49,757 bases of DNA from contig NZ_BMOL01000020.1 in NCBI RefSeq assembly GCF_014647055.1, positions 1 through 49,757 on the forward strand. The letters run 5' to 3'. Shown piece by piece: positions 10,792 to 20,513 of this stretch. How positions within the stretch are numbered: position 1 is the stretch's first letter; each line of letters opens with the position of its first letter. The translations under genes and the position numbers were made by a program. The notes beneath the pieces were generated by a model. That model ran no database searches, had not been told where the DNA came from, and saw only the letters and a list, made by a program, of their open reading frames with translations. This stretch comes from Deinococcus aerolatus (GTDB lineage: Bacteria > Deinococcota > Deinococci > Deinococcales > Deinococcaceae).

Positions 10792-11604
10792 ATGCTGACC
10801 TTCTCCTTTTTAACGCTGTTTCCCGAACTGCTGGCCCCCTTTGCCGGCGAGGCGATTATCGGCCGGGCCAGGCAGCGCGGGCTGCTGGACGTGAATCTGG
10901 TGCAGCTGCGCGATTTCTCGGACAACCGGCACCACAAGGTGGACGACACGCCCTACGGCGGCGGCGCGGGCATGGTGATCCGGGTGGACGTGGCCGAGCG
11001 GGCGCTCTCAAGCCTGCCGCCCGCGGACGAGGTGATCCTGCTGAGCCCGGCGGGGCCGCCCTTCACGCAGGCGGTGGCCGAGGAATTGGCGGGCAAGAGC
11101 CATCTGGTGTTTCTGTGTGGGCGCTACGAGGGCTTCGATGCCCGCACCGAGGGCCTGGTGACCCGCGAGCTGAGCATCGGCGATTTCGTGATGATGGGCG
11201 GCGAGGCGGCGGCAGCCTGCGTGCTGGAGGCGGTGGCCCGGCTGCTGCCCGGGGTGATTGGCGATCCGGAATCGCACCGCACCGATAGCTTCAGCAGCGG
11301 CCTGCTGGACTATCCCGAATACACCCGCCCGCCCGAATGGCGCGGCCAGGGGGTGCCGGAGGTTCTGCGCGGCGGCAACCACGGCGCGGTGGCGCTCTGG
11401 CGGCGCGAGCAGGCGCTGCGGCGGACGCTGGAACGCCGCCCCGACCTGCTGATGGCGGCGAGGCTGACGCCGCAGGACACCCTGACCTTGCTGGCGCTGG
11501 GGGTGGCGGCGCAGCAGTTGCAGGCCTGGAATGCGCCGCCACCCCCAGCGCCCCGACGGGCGCGGCGCAGGAAAAACATTGTCGTCAGCGAACAACCTGA
11601 ATAG
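10792..11604 (+). CDS. trmD: tRNA (guanine-37-N1)-methyltransferase
   Basis: TrmD uses S-adenosylmethionine to methylate G37 of tRNAs reading CNN codons, which prevents +1 frameshifting. The 270-residue protein has [12 protein letters not shown] at the N-terminus, YGGGAGMV, the knot motifs [11 protein letters not shown] and [14 protein letters not shown], and the C-terminal helical domain [15 protein letters not shown]. It is slightly longer than E. coli TrmD because of a basic tail (PRRARRRKN). ATG 10792 is chosen as the conserved N-terminus. Confidence 0.97.
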   Translation: MLTFSFLTLFPELLAPFAGEAIIGRARQRGLLDVNLVQLRDFSDNRHHKVDDTPYGGGAGMVIRVDVAERALSSLPPADEVILLSPAGPPFTQAVAEELAGKSHLVFLCGRYEGFDARTEGLVTRELSIGDFVMMGGEAAAACVLEAVARLLPGVIGDPESHRTDSFSSGLLDYPEYTRPPEWRGQGVPEVLRGGNHGAVALWRREQALRRTLERRPDLLMAARLTPQDTLTLLALGVAAQQLQAWNAPPPPAPRRARRRKNIVVSEQPE

Positions 11605-11682
11605 AGGGCAACGCTTTTTCACGGTTTTATTGTGGGTTGCGCTCAAGTCGCGCCTCTGGAACGGGCGCAGCATGAGCTTCAG

Positions 11683-12288
11683 ATGACCGTTCCCCTGTTT
11701 CCCCTGCCCAACCTGGTGTTGTTCCCAGGTGTGGTGCTGCCCCTGTACGTCTTCGAGCAGCGGTACCGCGCGCTGGTCGCGGACACGCAGGCCAGCGGTG
11801 AGCCGTTCGGCATCGTGCAGATCGTCGACATGTCGGAAGAGGGAAGCGCGCCGTTTCACGAGCGGGTCTCCCGGGTGGGCACGCTGGCGCACCTGCAGCA
11901 GGCCGAGACGCACGAGGACGGCACCAGCACCATCGTCGTGGTCGGCGGCGAGCGCTTCACGGTACAGGACTTCGATTTCGGCCATCCCTACCTGAGTGCC
12001 GAGGTCAGGCTGTGGCCGCTGGAAAGCGCCCCCGCCGATCAGCAGGACATCGTGCAGGCCAGTGCCCGCAAGCTGCTGAGCGACCTGCTGCGCCTGCGCC
12101 CCACCGACGCCGACCTGATCCGCGCCAACGCGCCGGAAGACCCCATGCTGCTGGCCAGTTTTGCCGCCAACCTGCTGCCGGGCCTGGGCGGTCAGGACCG
12201 CGAGGCCGCCCTGTGCGCTCCTGGCCTGCTGGGCCGCCTGGACGTGCTGCTGGGCGCAGTTCCACGCGACATGAAGCTGATGAACTGA
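11683..12288 (+). CDS. LON peptidase substrate-binding domain protein
   Basis: A 201-residue protein made only of the N-terminal (substrate-binding) domain of Lon protease, without ATPase or peptidase. It opens with [29 protein letters not shown], the hallmark of this family, and ends in a helical bundle. Such proteins are common next to housekeeping genes; their role is not established. ATG 11683 places this motif at the N-terminus; an in-frame GTG at 11632 would add 17 residues that do not match the family. Confidence 0.88.
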   Translation: MTVPLFPLPNLVLFPGVVLPLYVFEQRYRALVADTQASGEPFGIVQIVDMSEEGSAPFHERVSRVGTLAHLQQAETHEDGTSTIVVVGGERFTVQDFDFGHPYLSAEVRLWPLESAPADQQDIVQASARKLLSDLLRLRPTDADLIRANAPEDPMLLASFAANLLPGLGGQDREAALCAPGLLGRLDVLLGAVPRDMKLMN

Positions 12289-12343
12289 AAGCCCCCTGTG
12301 TAGGAAAGAGAGAGGCGGTGAGAGCGGCAGGGATGGAAGGGTT

Positions 12344-13426
<1,083 letters not shown>

Positions 13427-13433
13427 GGGGCGG

Positions 13434-13439
13434 ATTGTA
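13434..13439 (-). promoter_or_regulatory. -10 element of the FemAB-like gene
   Basis: TACAAT on the minus strand is followed by 7 nt and the GTG start at 13426, with no Shine-Dalgarno: a leaderless arrangement. It faces the divergent PPIase promoter about 100 bp away. Confidence 0.55.
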
Positions 13440-13535
13440 GCAGGGGCGGCGGTTCCCCACCGTTCAGTTGCTCGGCATGGGGCCGGTGGCCCGCGGTCTT
13501 TGCCCTTTGCCACCATCCCTCATCGCCGTGCAGGC

Positions 13536-13541
13536 TAAACT
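13536..13541 (+). promoter_or_regulatory. -10 element of the PPIase gene
   Basis: TAAACT is followed by exactly 7 nt and the GTG at 13549. No Shine-Dalgarno or clear -35 is visible. Confidence 0.55.
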
Positions 13542-13548
13542 GCCGGAC

Positions 13549-14583
13549 GTGAAGAAAATCCTGCTGACCCTGGCGCTGCTCGGCGGCGTCGCCCTGGCCC
13601 AGACGGCCCCGCCTGCCCCGGCGCCGGCCCCCACCACCCCAGCGCCTGCTGCCCTGGCGCCCGTTACCCCGGCCGCTTCTCCCGCCGCGCCGGTCAGCAC
13701 CGGCGATCCGGCGGCTGTGGTGGGCAAGGTGGGCGATCAGACCTACACCCTGGCGGACTTTGACCGGGCCTTCCGCGTCGCCGCCGCCCGCGTGGTCAAT
13801 GCCCAGGGCATTCCCTTCGAGGACGCCTACCTGGCCGAGTTCGCCGAGGCCCGTCCGGATTTCCTCAAACAGTTCCTGCGGGACCGCGCGGTGACTCAGC
13901 TGGCCCAGTCGCGGGCCAAGGTGGATCAGGCCGCTGTGGACAAGCAGTTTGAGGACGCCCGCGGCAACTTCGAGACCGACGAGGCGTTTTCCGAGGCGCT
14001 GGCGGCCACCGGCTACAGCACGCCTGACGACCTGCGCGCCGAGCTGGGGCGGCAGGCGCTGATCAACGCCTACCTGGAAAGCATTCGGGACCGCTTCAAG
14101 TTCGGCGACGCCGTGGTGGCCGGGTACTACCAGCTGAACCGCAGCAAGCTGACGCGCGAGGCCGAGGCCTGCGTCAAGCACATCCTGGTGCCCACCGAGG
14201 CCGAGGCCAGCACCATCGTGAAGGATCTGGCAGGCGGCGCGGACTTTGCCAAGATCGCCGCCGAGAAGAGCCAGGACCCGGGCAGCGCCCCGCAGGGCGG
14301 CGATCTGGGCTGCTTCGGGCCGGGGCAGATGGTGGAAACCTTCGACAAGGCCAGCTTCACCGGGCCGGTGGGCAAGGTCCAGACGGTGAAGTCGGATTTC
14401 GGCTACCACGTTCTGGTGGTCACCAAGCGCACCGACGCGGGCGTGACCCCGCTGGCCGAGGCCGCCCCGCTGATCCGCCAGCAGCTGTCGGGCGAGGCCG
14501 CGCAGAAGTATCTGGACGCCCAGATTGCCCGCCTGAGCACCGAGTCCTTCCCGGATGTGGTGACGCTGCCGGCCACCGAATAG
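13549..14583 (+). CDS. Exported peptidyl-prolyl isomerase, parvulin/SurA-like
   Basis: A 344-residue exported foldase. It starts with a cleavable signal peptide (KKILLTLALLGGVALAQ), followed by an Ala/Pro-rich linker (about 20-60), a SurA-N-like helical chaperone domain (about 65-200), and a parvulin domain (about 205-310) with CVKHILV, GADFAKIAAEKSQDPGSAPQGGDLGCFGPGQMV and SDFGYHVL. It should act in the periplasm on outer-membrane or secreted proteins. GTG 13549 is chosen from the signal-peptide start and the -10 element 7 nt before it. It is monocistronic, with a terminator after it. Confidence 0.92.
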   Translation: MKKILLTLALLGGVALAQTAPPAPAPAPTTPAPAALAPVTPAASPAAPVSTGDPAAVVGKVGDQTYTLADFDRAFRVAAARVVNAQGIPFEDAYLAEFAEARPDFLKQFLRDRAVTQLAQSRAKVDQAAVDKQFEDARGNFETDEAFSEALAATGYSTPDDLRAELGRQALINAYLESIRDRFKFGDAVVAGYYQLNRSKLTREAEACVKHILVPTEAEASTIVKDLAGGADFAKIAAEKSQDPGSAPQGGDLGCFGPGQMVETFDKASFTGPVGKVQTVKSDFGYHVLVVTKRTDAGVTPLAEAAPLIRQQLSGEAAQKYLDAQIARLSTESFPDVVTLPATE

Positions 14584-14624
14584 GCCCACAGGCGGTCTCC
14601 CCGCCGAGCAGGGTTGAAATGAGA

Positions 14625-14653
14625 GAGGCTGTTCTGAACGTCAGAACAGCCTC
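14625..14653 (+). terminator. Terminator after the PPIase gene
   Basis: A perfect 13-bp stem (14625-14637 and 14641-14653) with a 3-nt loop lies between two convergent genes. There is no long T run, but stability and position support termination, possibly for both. Confidence 0.75.
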
Positions 14654-14803
14654 CCTGTCGTGTTGGGTGGGCCGTGCGCAGGAGAGAGGTGCCGGTGGGC
14701 TTGTGCCGGATCGCCTTGTCCTGCCCTGACTCAGGCGGACCCTGCCACATGAATGCCCCCACGGCCTGCAGCAGTGGGGGCATCCTGCGGGATGGACCGG
14801 GGT

Positions 14804-15775
14804 TCAGCTCCAGTTCCACACCGTGGGTTCAAACTCGAAAGAGCCTGCGCCGAGGCGGCGCAGGTGGCCGATGGCGTGGAAGGGAAAGTGGTAGCCGCTG
14901 ACCCACAGGTTCTCGCTGACGATCCGTTCGAAGATCTGCTGGCGGGTCTGCGCCGCCTGGTCGCCGTTGGTGTCGAAGGACACGTACGCGCCCTGGTGTT
15001 TCAGGGACAACAGGAAGTGTCCGCCCGCGTCACCTAGGATCATGATGCCCTGCCCGGCGCTGCGCGCCAGCACGCTGAGGTGGTTCAGGGTGTGGCCGGG
15101 GGTGGCCACCGTGGTCAGGCCCGGTACGATTTCTTGACCCGGCTGAATCAGCTTGAACTGGTCTTTCAGGGCAATCAGGTTGTTCTTGACCGCGTCGTTG
15201 GGGGTGGCCTGGGTGGTCCAGAACTTGAATTCGGCCTCGCCCATGATGTGCTGGGCATTGGCGAAGGTGGGTTTCCCGGCGGTGGTCAGGCCCCCGATGT
15301 GGTCGCCGTGCCCGTGCGTGATGAACACGGCGTTCACGGTCTCGGGCTCAATGCCAGCGCGGCGCAGGTTGGTGACCAGCTGCCCGTTGGCGCCGCCGCG
15401 TCCGGTGTCCAGCAGGATGCGTTTGCCGTCCAGCTCGATAAGCACAGGATTGAAGTGGTTGACAGTGTTCTGGGCGGCGACGTGGTACTCCGCGAGGGTG
15501 GCGGCGAACTCGGCCTGCCGGTCCGGGTTGGCGCCCCAGGTGGGCAGCAGCGCGGCAAGCGCGGCGGTGCCGTCGCTGACCACGGTCACGGTCATGTCGC
15601 CAATGCGCTGACGGTAGAAGCCGTTGCCGTTCATGGGGGCCGGAGCAGCCGTGGCCGGGGCGGCCGTCTGGGCGCGTGCGAGAGGTGCGGCAGCGACCAC
15701 GGCACCGGCAGCGCCCAGCAGGCGCAGGGCGTCACGCCGGGCGAGGGTACGGGGGAGACGGGAGTCATCGGACAT
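14804..15775 (-). CDS. Tat-exported MBL-fold metallo-hydrolase
   Basis: A 323-residue metallo-beta-lactamase-fold hydrolase. The N-terminus carries a twin-arginine signal (LARRDALRLLG, then an Ala-rich core ending PLARAQ), so it is exported folded. The metal motif THGHGDHIGG lies near residue 153, with further ligands in GHTLNH and GDAGGH. It resembles quorum-quenching lactonase-like and generic MBL hydrolases; the substrate cannot be inferred. A strong TGGAGGTTCCTAT precedes the ATG. It is divergent from the KISMWSG peptide gene, about 300 bp away. Confidence 0.9.
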   Translation of the reverse strand: MSDDSRLPRTLARRDALRLLGAAGAVVAAAPLARAQTAAPATAAPAPMNGNGFYRQRIGDMTVTVVSDGTAALAALLPTWGANPDRQAEFAATLAEYHVAAQNTVNHFNPVLIELDGKRILLDTGRGGANGQLVTNLRRAGIEPETVNAVFITHGHGDHIGGLTTAGKPTFANAQHIMGEAEFKFWTTQATPNDAVKNNLIALKDQFKLIQPGQEIVPGLTTVATPGHTLNHLSVLARSAGQGIMILGDAGGHFLLSLKHQGAYVSFDTNGDQAAQTRQQIFERIVSENLWVSGYHFPFHAIGHLRRLGAGSFEFEPTVWNWS

Positions 15776-16073
15776 ATAGGAACCTCCAGGCGTGAAGCGA
15801 AACCAGGGCGGATGGGCAGACCGCTTCACGTTAAGCAATAGGGCGGACAGACACTGCAATCAGGCATACCCACCAGATGGATGGGCATGCACAACAAATT
15901 GCGTTAGAGACACCGTGATGTCGTTGGGTTCGTACGCTGTGTCGGCGTTAGCCGTATCCCATTGCCGCTGTCTGGTCGCTGCCCGGAAGTCCCCCTGACA
16001 CAGACTGGACAACCTTGCAGCCCAGATTTTCCGGGTGCTGGTTTCAGGCCATCCAAAATCCAGGAGGTGAAGA
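15776..16073. other. Divergent intergenic region, MBL gene and KISMWSG peptide gene
   Basis: Nothing coding is seen. It is somewhat richer in A+T than its surroundings and must hold the promoters of both flanking genes. I could not pick a convincing -35/-10 pair in either direction. The last 13 nt before the peptide gene are its ribosome binding site. Confidence 0.4.
16061..16073 (+). promoter_or_regulatory. Strong ribosome binding site of the peptide gene
   Basis: AGGAGGTGA pairs over nine bases with the TCACCTCCT tail of the 16S rRNA seen at the start of this window, 3-5 nt before the ATG at 16074. It decides the start of an ORF too short for standard gene finders. Confidence 0.85.
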
Positions 16074-16211
16074 ATGAAGAACCTACGCAAAGCGTTTATC
16101 GCGGCTCTGGTGCTGGTGGGAACGGCTTCGGCTGATTCCTTCGGCTCACAGGGCGACGCCCCTGCCGGTGGGGTTCATATGGACGGCAAGATCAGCATGT
16201 GGTCAGGCTGA
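16074..16211 (+). CDS. Secreted 45-aa peptide ending in KISMWSG
   Basis: A very short gene with an excellent ribosome binding site. Residues 1-20 form a signal peptide: basic N-region (MKNLRK), hydrophobic core and an ASA cleavage site before Asp21. The mature part would be 25 residues, rich in Gly, Ser, Asp and Pro, and its last seven residues are KISMWSG. The same heptapeptide occurs three times in tandem in the subtilisin encoded 384 nt downstream, on the same strand; the codons for the repeat are almost identical in both genes. The shared motif suggests that protease and peptide work together, as substrate, inhibitor or processed signal; which one cannot be decided. I know no described family for it. 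Confidence 0.75.
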   Translation: MKNLRKAFIAALVLVGTASADSFGSQGDAPAGGVHMDGKISMWSG

Positions 16212-16595
16212 GCCCATTTCTGGAATGCTGGATGTTGGTGCTTTCTTCTTGGCGGTAAACGTGTCTGCTCTGGCTTCGCGCCGGTGCCGACACTTTTTCG
16301 TCTGGAGTGCGTTGTTCTCTACCGGAATTCCATCAGCCGGGCGTGCCCCCGCCAGCTCTCTCGGGAGACATCCGCCAGCTCTTATCCGAGCTGTTCTCAT
16401 TATCTATGGAAAATTTAATGCTGGATATGCATCCGGCAGGCTTGCCAGGCTGGGTGCCGCTCGCACGCGGCTGCACGCCCTTCATGGAGTCCCATGCCAA
16501 GGATGTGCGAAATCTGTCATAAGGCGTGGGGCACACTAAATGAGTTAAAAGCCCATCCTATACGCCCATTTTTTCTTTTGAGGAGTTTCGATACC
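16212..16595. other. Gap between the peptide gene and the subtilisin
   Basis: About 380 nt with lower GC than the neighbours. A 71-codon frame beginning with GTG at 16307 and an upstream extension of the protease frame from 16494 are open, but neither has a good ribosome binding site or a recognisable product. AT-rich stretches near 16390-16420 and 16545-16575 may hold a promoter for the protease; no clear hexamer pair was found. Confidence 0.4.
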
Positions 16596-17936
16596 ATGCC
16601 TAAGTTTGCCGCCCTGAGCCTGTTGACCCTTGGTCTGCTGTCCGCGTGCTCCGGCACGGTGCCCACCGCTGCTGCGCCCGCTGTCCAAGAGCGTTTTGCC
16701 AGTGCTGCCCTGGTCTCCCTGAAGCCGGGCGACACGCCCAAGAGCCTGACCAAGGCGATGGGCGGCAAGCTGTTGACCTGGGATGATGCCGGGTGCAGCG
16801 AGGGTGATGCGGAAAGCTGCACGGCGGTGCTGGGCCTGAACCAGCCTGTCGGTGCTCTGACGCTGCGCGCCCTGGCTGACCAGACGGTGGACATCGAGCC
16901 GAACAAGGACATGTTCAGCGGCGGCGGTATCCTGACGGCCACAATGGGCGGGAAGATCAGCATGTGGTCTGGCGGGAAGATCAGCATGTGGTCTGGGGGA
17001 AAGATCAGCATGTGGTCTGGTGGAGAGTTCAGTCTGCTGCCGGAGAACTCGAAATTGTGGCAGAAAATCCGTCTGGAGCAGGCGCAGCGCATGGCCCCCA
17101 GGCTGGGAGAAGGCGTGACTGTGGCCGTGATCGACACAGGGCTGGACCTGCAGCACCCGGCGTTTAATGGCACGCTCGCAGATCCGTCCACCTGGTACGA
17201 CTTTTTCGCTGGGGACGCGATGCCGCAGGAGGAAGGGACCTTCGGTGCCGACGCTTACGGCCACGGCACCAATGTGGCGGGCATCGTCTTGCAGGTGGCC
17301 CCTGCCGCCAAGATCATGCCCATCCGGGTCCTGGGCTCCGATGGGTCCGGCGACGTGATCATGGTGGCGCAGGCCATCCAGTGGGCCGTGGAGCACGGGG
17401 CCAACGTGATCAACCTGAGCCTGGGCAGCACCGAGAGCTCAAAGATCGTGCAGAAGGCCATCAAAAAGGCGTCCGACCGGCAAGTGCTGGTGGTGTCCTC
17501 GGCCGGCAACAGCAACCTGAATAAGATCACCTACCCGGCCGCCCAGGCCAGCCGCAAGGACTACACCCTGGGCGTGGGCAGCGTCGACCTGAACGACGTC
17601 AAGTCGACTTTCTCGAACTACTCGGGTGATCTGGAACTGGTGGCCCCCGGCGAGCAGGTGTATGCCCCGGCGCCCGACGGGCGCATGGCGGCCTGGAGTG
17701 GAACGTCAATGGCCGCGCCGATGGTGAGCGGCGGTCTGGCGCTGGGGCTGGGCCAGCGGCTTGCCGCCAGGACGCCTATCAAAGACAAAGATCTGGCCAA
17801 GGACCTGACCAAAGCAATGGCCGAGAGCGCGGCAGACATCTACGAAATCAGCGGCAATAAACCCTTCAAGGACAAGTTGGGGAAAAAGGGACGCATGGAC
17901 CTGGTGAACTTCCTCAGCAACATCAGCGGCGACTGA
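16596..17936 (+). CDS. S8 subtilisin-like lipoprotein protease with KISMWSG triple repeat
   Basis: A 446-residue serine protease. The N-terminus has a lipoprotein signal with lipobox LSAC at about residue 19, so the mature enzyme should be lipid-anchored. A pro-region (about 25-110) follows, then the repeat zone 118-141: three copies of GGKISMWS. The catalytic domain (about 165-420) has the complete triad, Asp180 in AVIDTG, His223 in YGHGTNVAG and Ser371 in SGTSMAAPMVSGG, with the oxyanion Asn305 in SSAGNS. GAGGAG precedes the ATG by 10 nt. The repeat lies where subtilisins are normally cut to release the catalytic domain, and matches the C-terminus of the peptide encoded upstream. The TPR/HD-GYP gene begins 12 nt after its stop. 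Confidence 0.93.
   Translation: MPKFAALSLLTLGLLSACSGTVPTAAAPAVQERFASAALVSLKPGDTPKSLTKAMGGKLLTWDDAGCSEGDAESCTAVLGLNQPVGALTLRALADQTVDIEPNKDMFSGGGILTATMGGKISMWSGGKISMWSGGKISMWSGGEFSLLPENSKLWQKIRLEQAQRMAPRLGEGVTVAVIDTGLDLQHPAFNGTLADPSTWYDFFAGDAMPQEEGTFGADAYGHGTNVAGIVLQVAPAAKIMPIRVLGSDGSGDVIMVAQAIQWAVEHGANVINLSLGSTESSKIVQKAIKKASDRQVLVVSSAGNSNLNKITYPAAQASRKDYTLGVGSVDLNDVKSTFSNYSGDLELVAPGEQVYAPAPDGRMAAWSGTSMAAPMVSGGLALGLGQRLAARTPIKDKDLAKDLTKAMAESAADIYEISGNKPFKDKLGKKGRMDLVNFLSNISGD
16947..17018 (+). repeat. Three 24-bp tandem repeats encoding GGKISMWS
   Basis: Units at 16947-16970, 16971-16994 and 16995-17018. The first two are identical and the third differs by two silent changes. A fourth, diverged unit (GGEFSLLP) follows. 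The core AAGATCAGCATGTGGTC also occurs at 16188-16204 in the peptide gene. Confidence 0.95.
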
Positions 17937-17948
17937 GGGCTGTGGGCT

Positions 17949-20513
17949 GTGACTGTGAATTTCCATAACTCAGGGGCGGCGTTGCCGCCACAGTCACAGC
18001 TTCAGCTTCTACAGGCGGCCATTCCGGAGCTGCTGAGTGTCGATCCGGCCCAGGCGCTGGCCCTGGCCCGGCGCTGCTGCGCCCTGACAGCGGACGAGGA
18101 CTCCACAGACGCGGCTGAAAGCCGGGTGTTGCTGGGGCGGGCCTTGCAGGCCAGCGGACAACAGGCGGAAGCCCTGACAGAATTTTGCGCTGCCGTAGAT
18201 GGCTTCGAGCGGCTGGGTCAGCTGTTGTCGCAGGCCGAGGCCTACAGTTTTGCCGGGAAGATGCTGCTGGACCTCGGGCGTTTCGATGAGGCGGCGGCGC
18301 AACTGGAACGGGCGATTGAGCTGGCCCGGTCCCAGGCTGACGCGCGCGGCATCCAGGCGACGGCGTTGAACCTTCTGGCCATCGTCAATCACCATCAGGG
18401 CAGGGTGGCCGAGGCGCTGGGAATGTTGCATCAGGCCCTGCATCTGCGTGAGCAGGAAGAAAACGCCACGGGTCAGATCAATTGCCTGACCAACATCAGC
18501 AACATTCAGATGTGGTTTGGGCAGTTCGATGACGCCATCAAGTCATTGACGCGTGCCTACGCCCTCTACAAGACCCAGTCGACCGATCCCAGATTGGAGA
18601 CTCCCATCCTGCACAATCTGGCCCACGTCCACAGCATGCGGGGTGACCATGGGCTGGCGATCCAGGTCATGGAGGCGGCCTACAAGTCGGCCGTGGCTTC
18701 TAAAGATCAACGGATTCAGGCCACGGCCAGTCTTAATCTCGGCGACTTATGCCTGGACGCGGGGCAGTTTGACCGCGCGCGCGAGCACCTGCAACTGGCG
18801 CTGGACCTCAGCCGGGAGCTGAAGTATCAGGTGGGTGAATTGAGTGCTCTGGACAGCCTGGGCAGCCTGTACGCGCAGACCGAGGAACCCGCGCTGGCCC
18901 TGCAGGTCATCGGGGAGGCGCTGGACATTGCGCTGGAGATCGGGTCCAAGCAGGGCGAACTGGAGGCTCGGCTTCGGCTGGGGCGGTTGCACCTGCGCCA
19001 GGGAGCGCTGGACGCCGCCCAGCTGCAACTGGAAGCGGGGCTGGACCTGGCGATCGGCATCCAGTCGGTCAAGGAGCAGGCCGAGGCCCATGAGGCCCTG
19101 GTCGAATACTTCGAGCGGCGCGGTGAACTGGGACATGCGCTGGCCCACAGCCGCGAGCTGGTCCGCATTGAGCGCGAACTGTTCAACGCCGAGCGTGACC
19201 AGCAGACCCGCAACCTGAGCATTCAGTTCGAGGTCGAGCGTGCCCGGCAGGACGCCGAGCTCTACCGCGTGCGGACCGACGTCGAGCAAGAGGGCCGCCA
19301 GCGCGCCGAGGAGCAGGTGCGTATACGGACCGCCGAACTCGCCCGCGCCCAGCAGGAGGTGGTCACGCGCCTGGCCATGGCCGCCGAGTACCGTGATGAC
19401 ACCACCGGGGAGCACACCCGCCGGGTGGGCCGCACCTCGGCCCGCATTGCCATGGCGCTGGGCTGGCCGGAGAGCCGGGCCAATGTGCTGGGCATCGCGG
19501 CGCGGCTGCACGACGTGGGCAAGATCGGCATTCCCGATAGCGTGCTGCTCAAGCCCGGCAAGCTGGACCACGCCGAATTCAGCCAGATGCAGACCCACAC
19601 CCTGATCGGGTCACGCATCCTGTCCGGCGGACGCTCGGAGCTGCTGCAACTGGCCGAGGAGATCGCCCTGACGCACCATGAGCGCTGGGACGGCAGCGGC
19701 TATCCCCACGGCCTGCGGGACACCCAGATTCCGCTCACGGGCCGCATCGTGGCCCTGGCTGACGTGTTCGACGCCCTGACCCAGGAGCGGCCCTACAAAC
19801 GCGCCTGGAGTGCGGCAGAAGCCATGGACGAGATTCGCAAGCAGGCAGGCAGTCACTTCGATCCTCAACTGGTGGAGATGGCCCTGACGGTCCTGACCCA
19901 GCAGGACGCAGCGGGGGGTGAGTGGGCCGAGGAATCTCCTCCGCTGGATCAGGAGAACGCCAGCCACGTGCTGACCGTTTTCGAGCAACTCCTAGTCGAG
20001 CGCACCCACGAGCTGGAGCAGGCCCGGCAGGAGGCTGAGCGGCAGGCGCTGACCGACTGTCTGACCGGGCTGGGCAACCGCCGGGCGTTCGAACAGGAAC
20101 TGGAACGCACCCTGAAGCAGGCCGCCGAGCGCCAGCGCGAATTCACCGTCATCTCCTTTGACCTGGACGGCCTCAAGGCCACCAATGACACGCATGGGCA
20201 CGCCCGGGGCGACGAATTTCTCCAGAACTTCGCGCAGGCGCTGACCGCAAATTTTGCCGATGTGGGTCTGGCCTACCGGATTGGCGGCGACGAATTCGCC
20301 ATCGTATCTGGACAGCCGCTGGACCCGGAGCCGCTGCAACACCTGCTGAATCACACCCAGGACCATCTGCGGCGCCAGGGCTTCGACGGGGCCAAGGCCA
20401 GCATGGGAACGGCCCGGTATCCGCAGGACGCCCTGACCGCGGGCGATCTGCTGAGGCTCAGCGACCAGCGGATGTACCGCGTCAAGCTCTCTCAGCGGCT
20501 GCGCCTGCACTGA
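17949..20513 (+). CDS. TPR-HD-GYP-GGDEF cyclic-di-GMP regulator
   Basis: An 854-residue cytoplasmic protein without membrane segments. Residues about 15-395 form an array of TPR-type helix pairs. A coiled coil (about 400-475) leads into an HD-GYP phosphodiesterase domain with HDVGKIGIPDSVLLKPGKL (His521-Asp522) and HHERWDGSGYP (576-586). A second short coiled coil joins a GGDEF diguanylate cyclase domain with DCLTGLGNRRAF, FDLDGLK and an intact GGDEF (779-783). It could therefore both break and make c-di-GMP, with the TPR array as sensor. The GTG start lies 12 nt after the subtilisin stop, so the two are probably co-transcribed. Peptide sensing by TPR domains is known from Gram-positive RRNPP receptors; here it is only a suggestion. 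Confidence 0.93.
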   Translation: MTVNFHNSGAALPPQSQLQLLQAAIPELLSVDPAQALALARRCCALTADEDSTDAAESRVLLGRALQASGQQAEALTEFCAAVDGFERLGQLLSQAEAYSFAGKMLLDLGRFDEAAAQLERAIELARSQADARGIQATALNLLAIVNHHQGRVAEALGMLHQALHLREQEENATGQINCLTNISNIQMWFGQFDDAIKSLTRAYALYKTQSTDPRLETPILHNLAHVHSMRGDHGLAIQVMEAAYKSAVASKDQRIQATASLNLGDLCLDAGQFDRAREHLQLALDLSRELKYQVGELSALDSLGSLYAQTEEPALALQVIGEALDIALEIGSKQGELEARLRLGRLHLRQGALDAAQLQLEAGLDLAIGIQSVKEQAEAHEALVEYFERRGELGHALAHSRELVRIERELFNAERDQQTRNLSIQFEVERARQDAELYRVRTDVEQEGRQRAEEQVRIRTAELARAQQEVVTRLAMAAEYRDDTTGEHTRRVGRTSARIAMALGWPESRANVLGIAARLHDVGKIGIPDSVLLKPGKLDHAEFSQMQTHTLIGSRILSGGRSELLQLAEEIALTHHERWDGSGYPHGLRDTQIPLTGRIVALADVFDALTQERPYKRAWSAAEAMDEIRKQAGSHFDPQLVEMALTVLTQQDAAGGEWAEESPPLDQENASHVLTVFEQLLVERTHELEQARQEAERQALTDCLTGLGNRRAFEQELERTLKQAAERQREFTVISFDLDGLKATNDTHGHARGDEFLQNFAQALTANFADVGLAYRIGGDEFAIVSGQPLDPEPLQHLLNHTQDHLRRQGFDGAKASMGTARYPQDALTAGDLLRLSDQRMYRVKLSQRLRLH

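Noticed and set aside
16074..16211. The 45-aa ORF as a mere broken copy of the protease start
   Set aside because: It has its own full signal peptide of a different type (no lipobox), an excellent ribosome binding site and a stop directly after the motif; only the motif is shared.
16307..16522. 71-codon ORF between the peptide gene and the protease
   Set aside because: GTG start without Shine-Dalgarno or -10, and no secretion signal or recognisable motif.
16494..16595. N-terminal extension of the subtilisin frame with CEICHKAW...H resembling a zinc finger
   Set aside because: No ribosome binding site at 16494; ATG 16596 has one and starts a canonical lipoprotein signal, which an extension would destroy.
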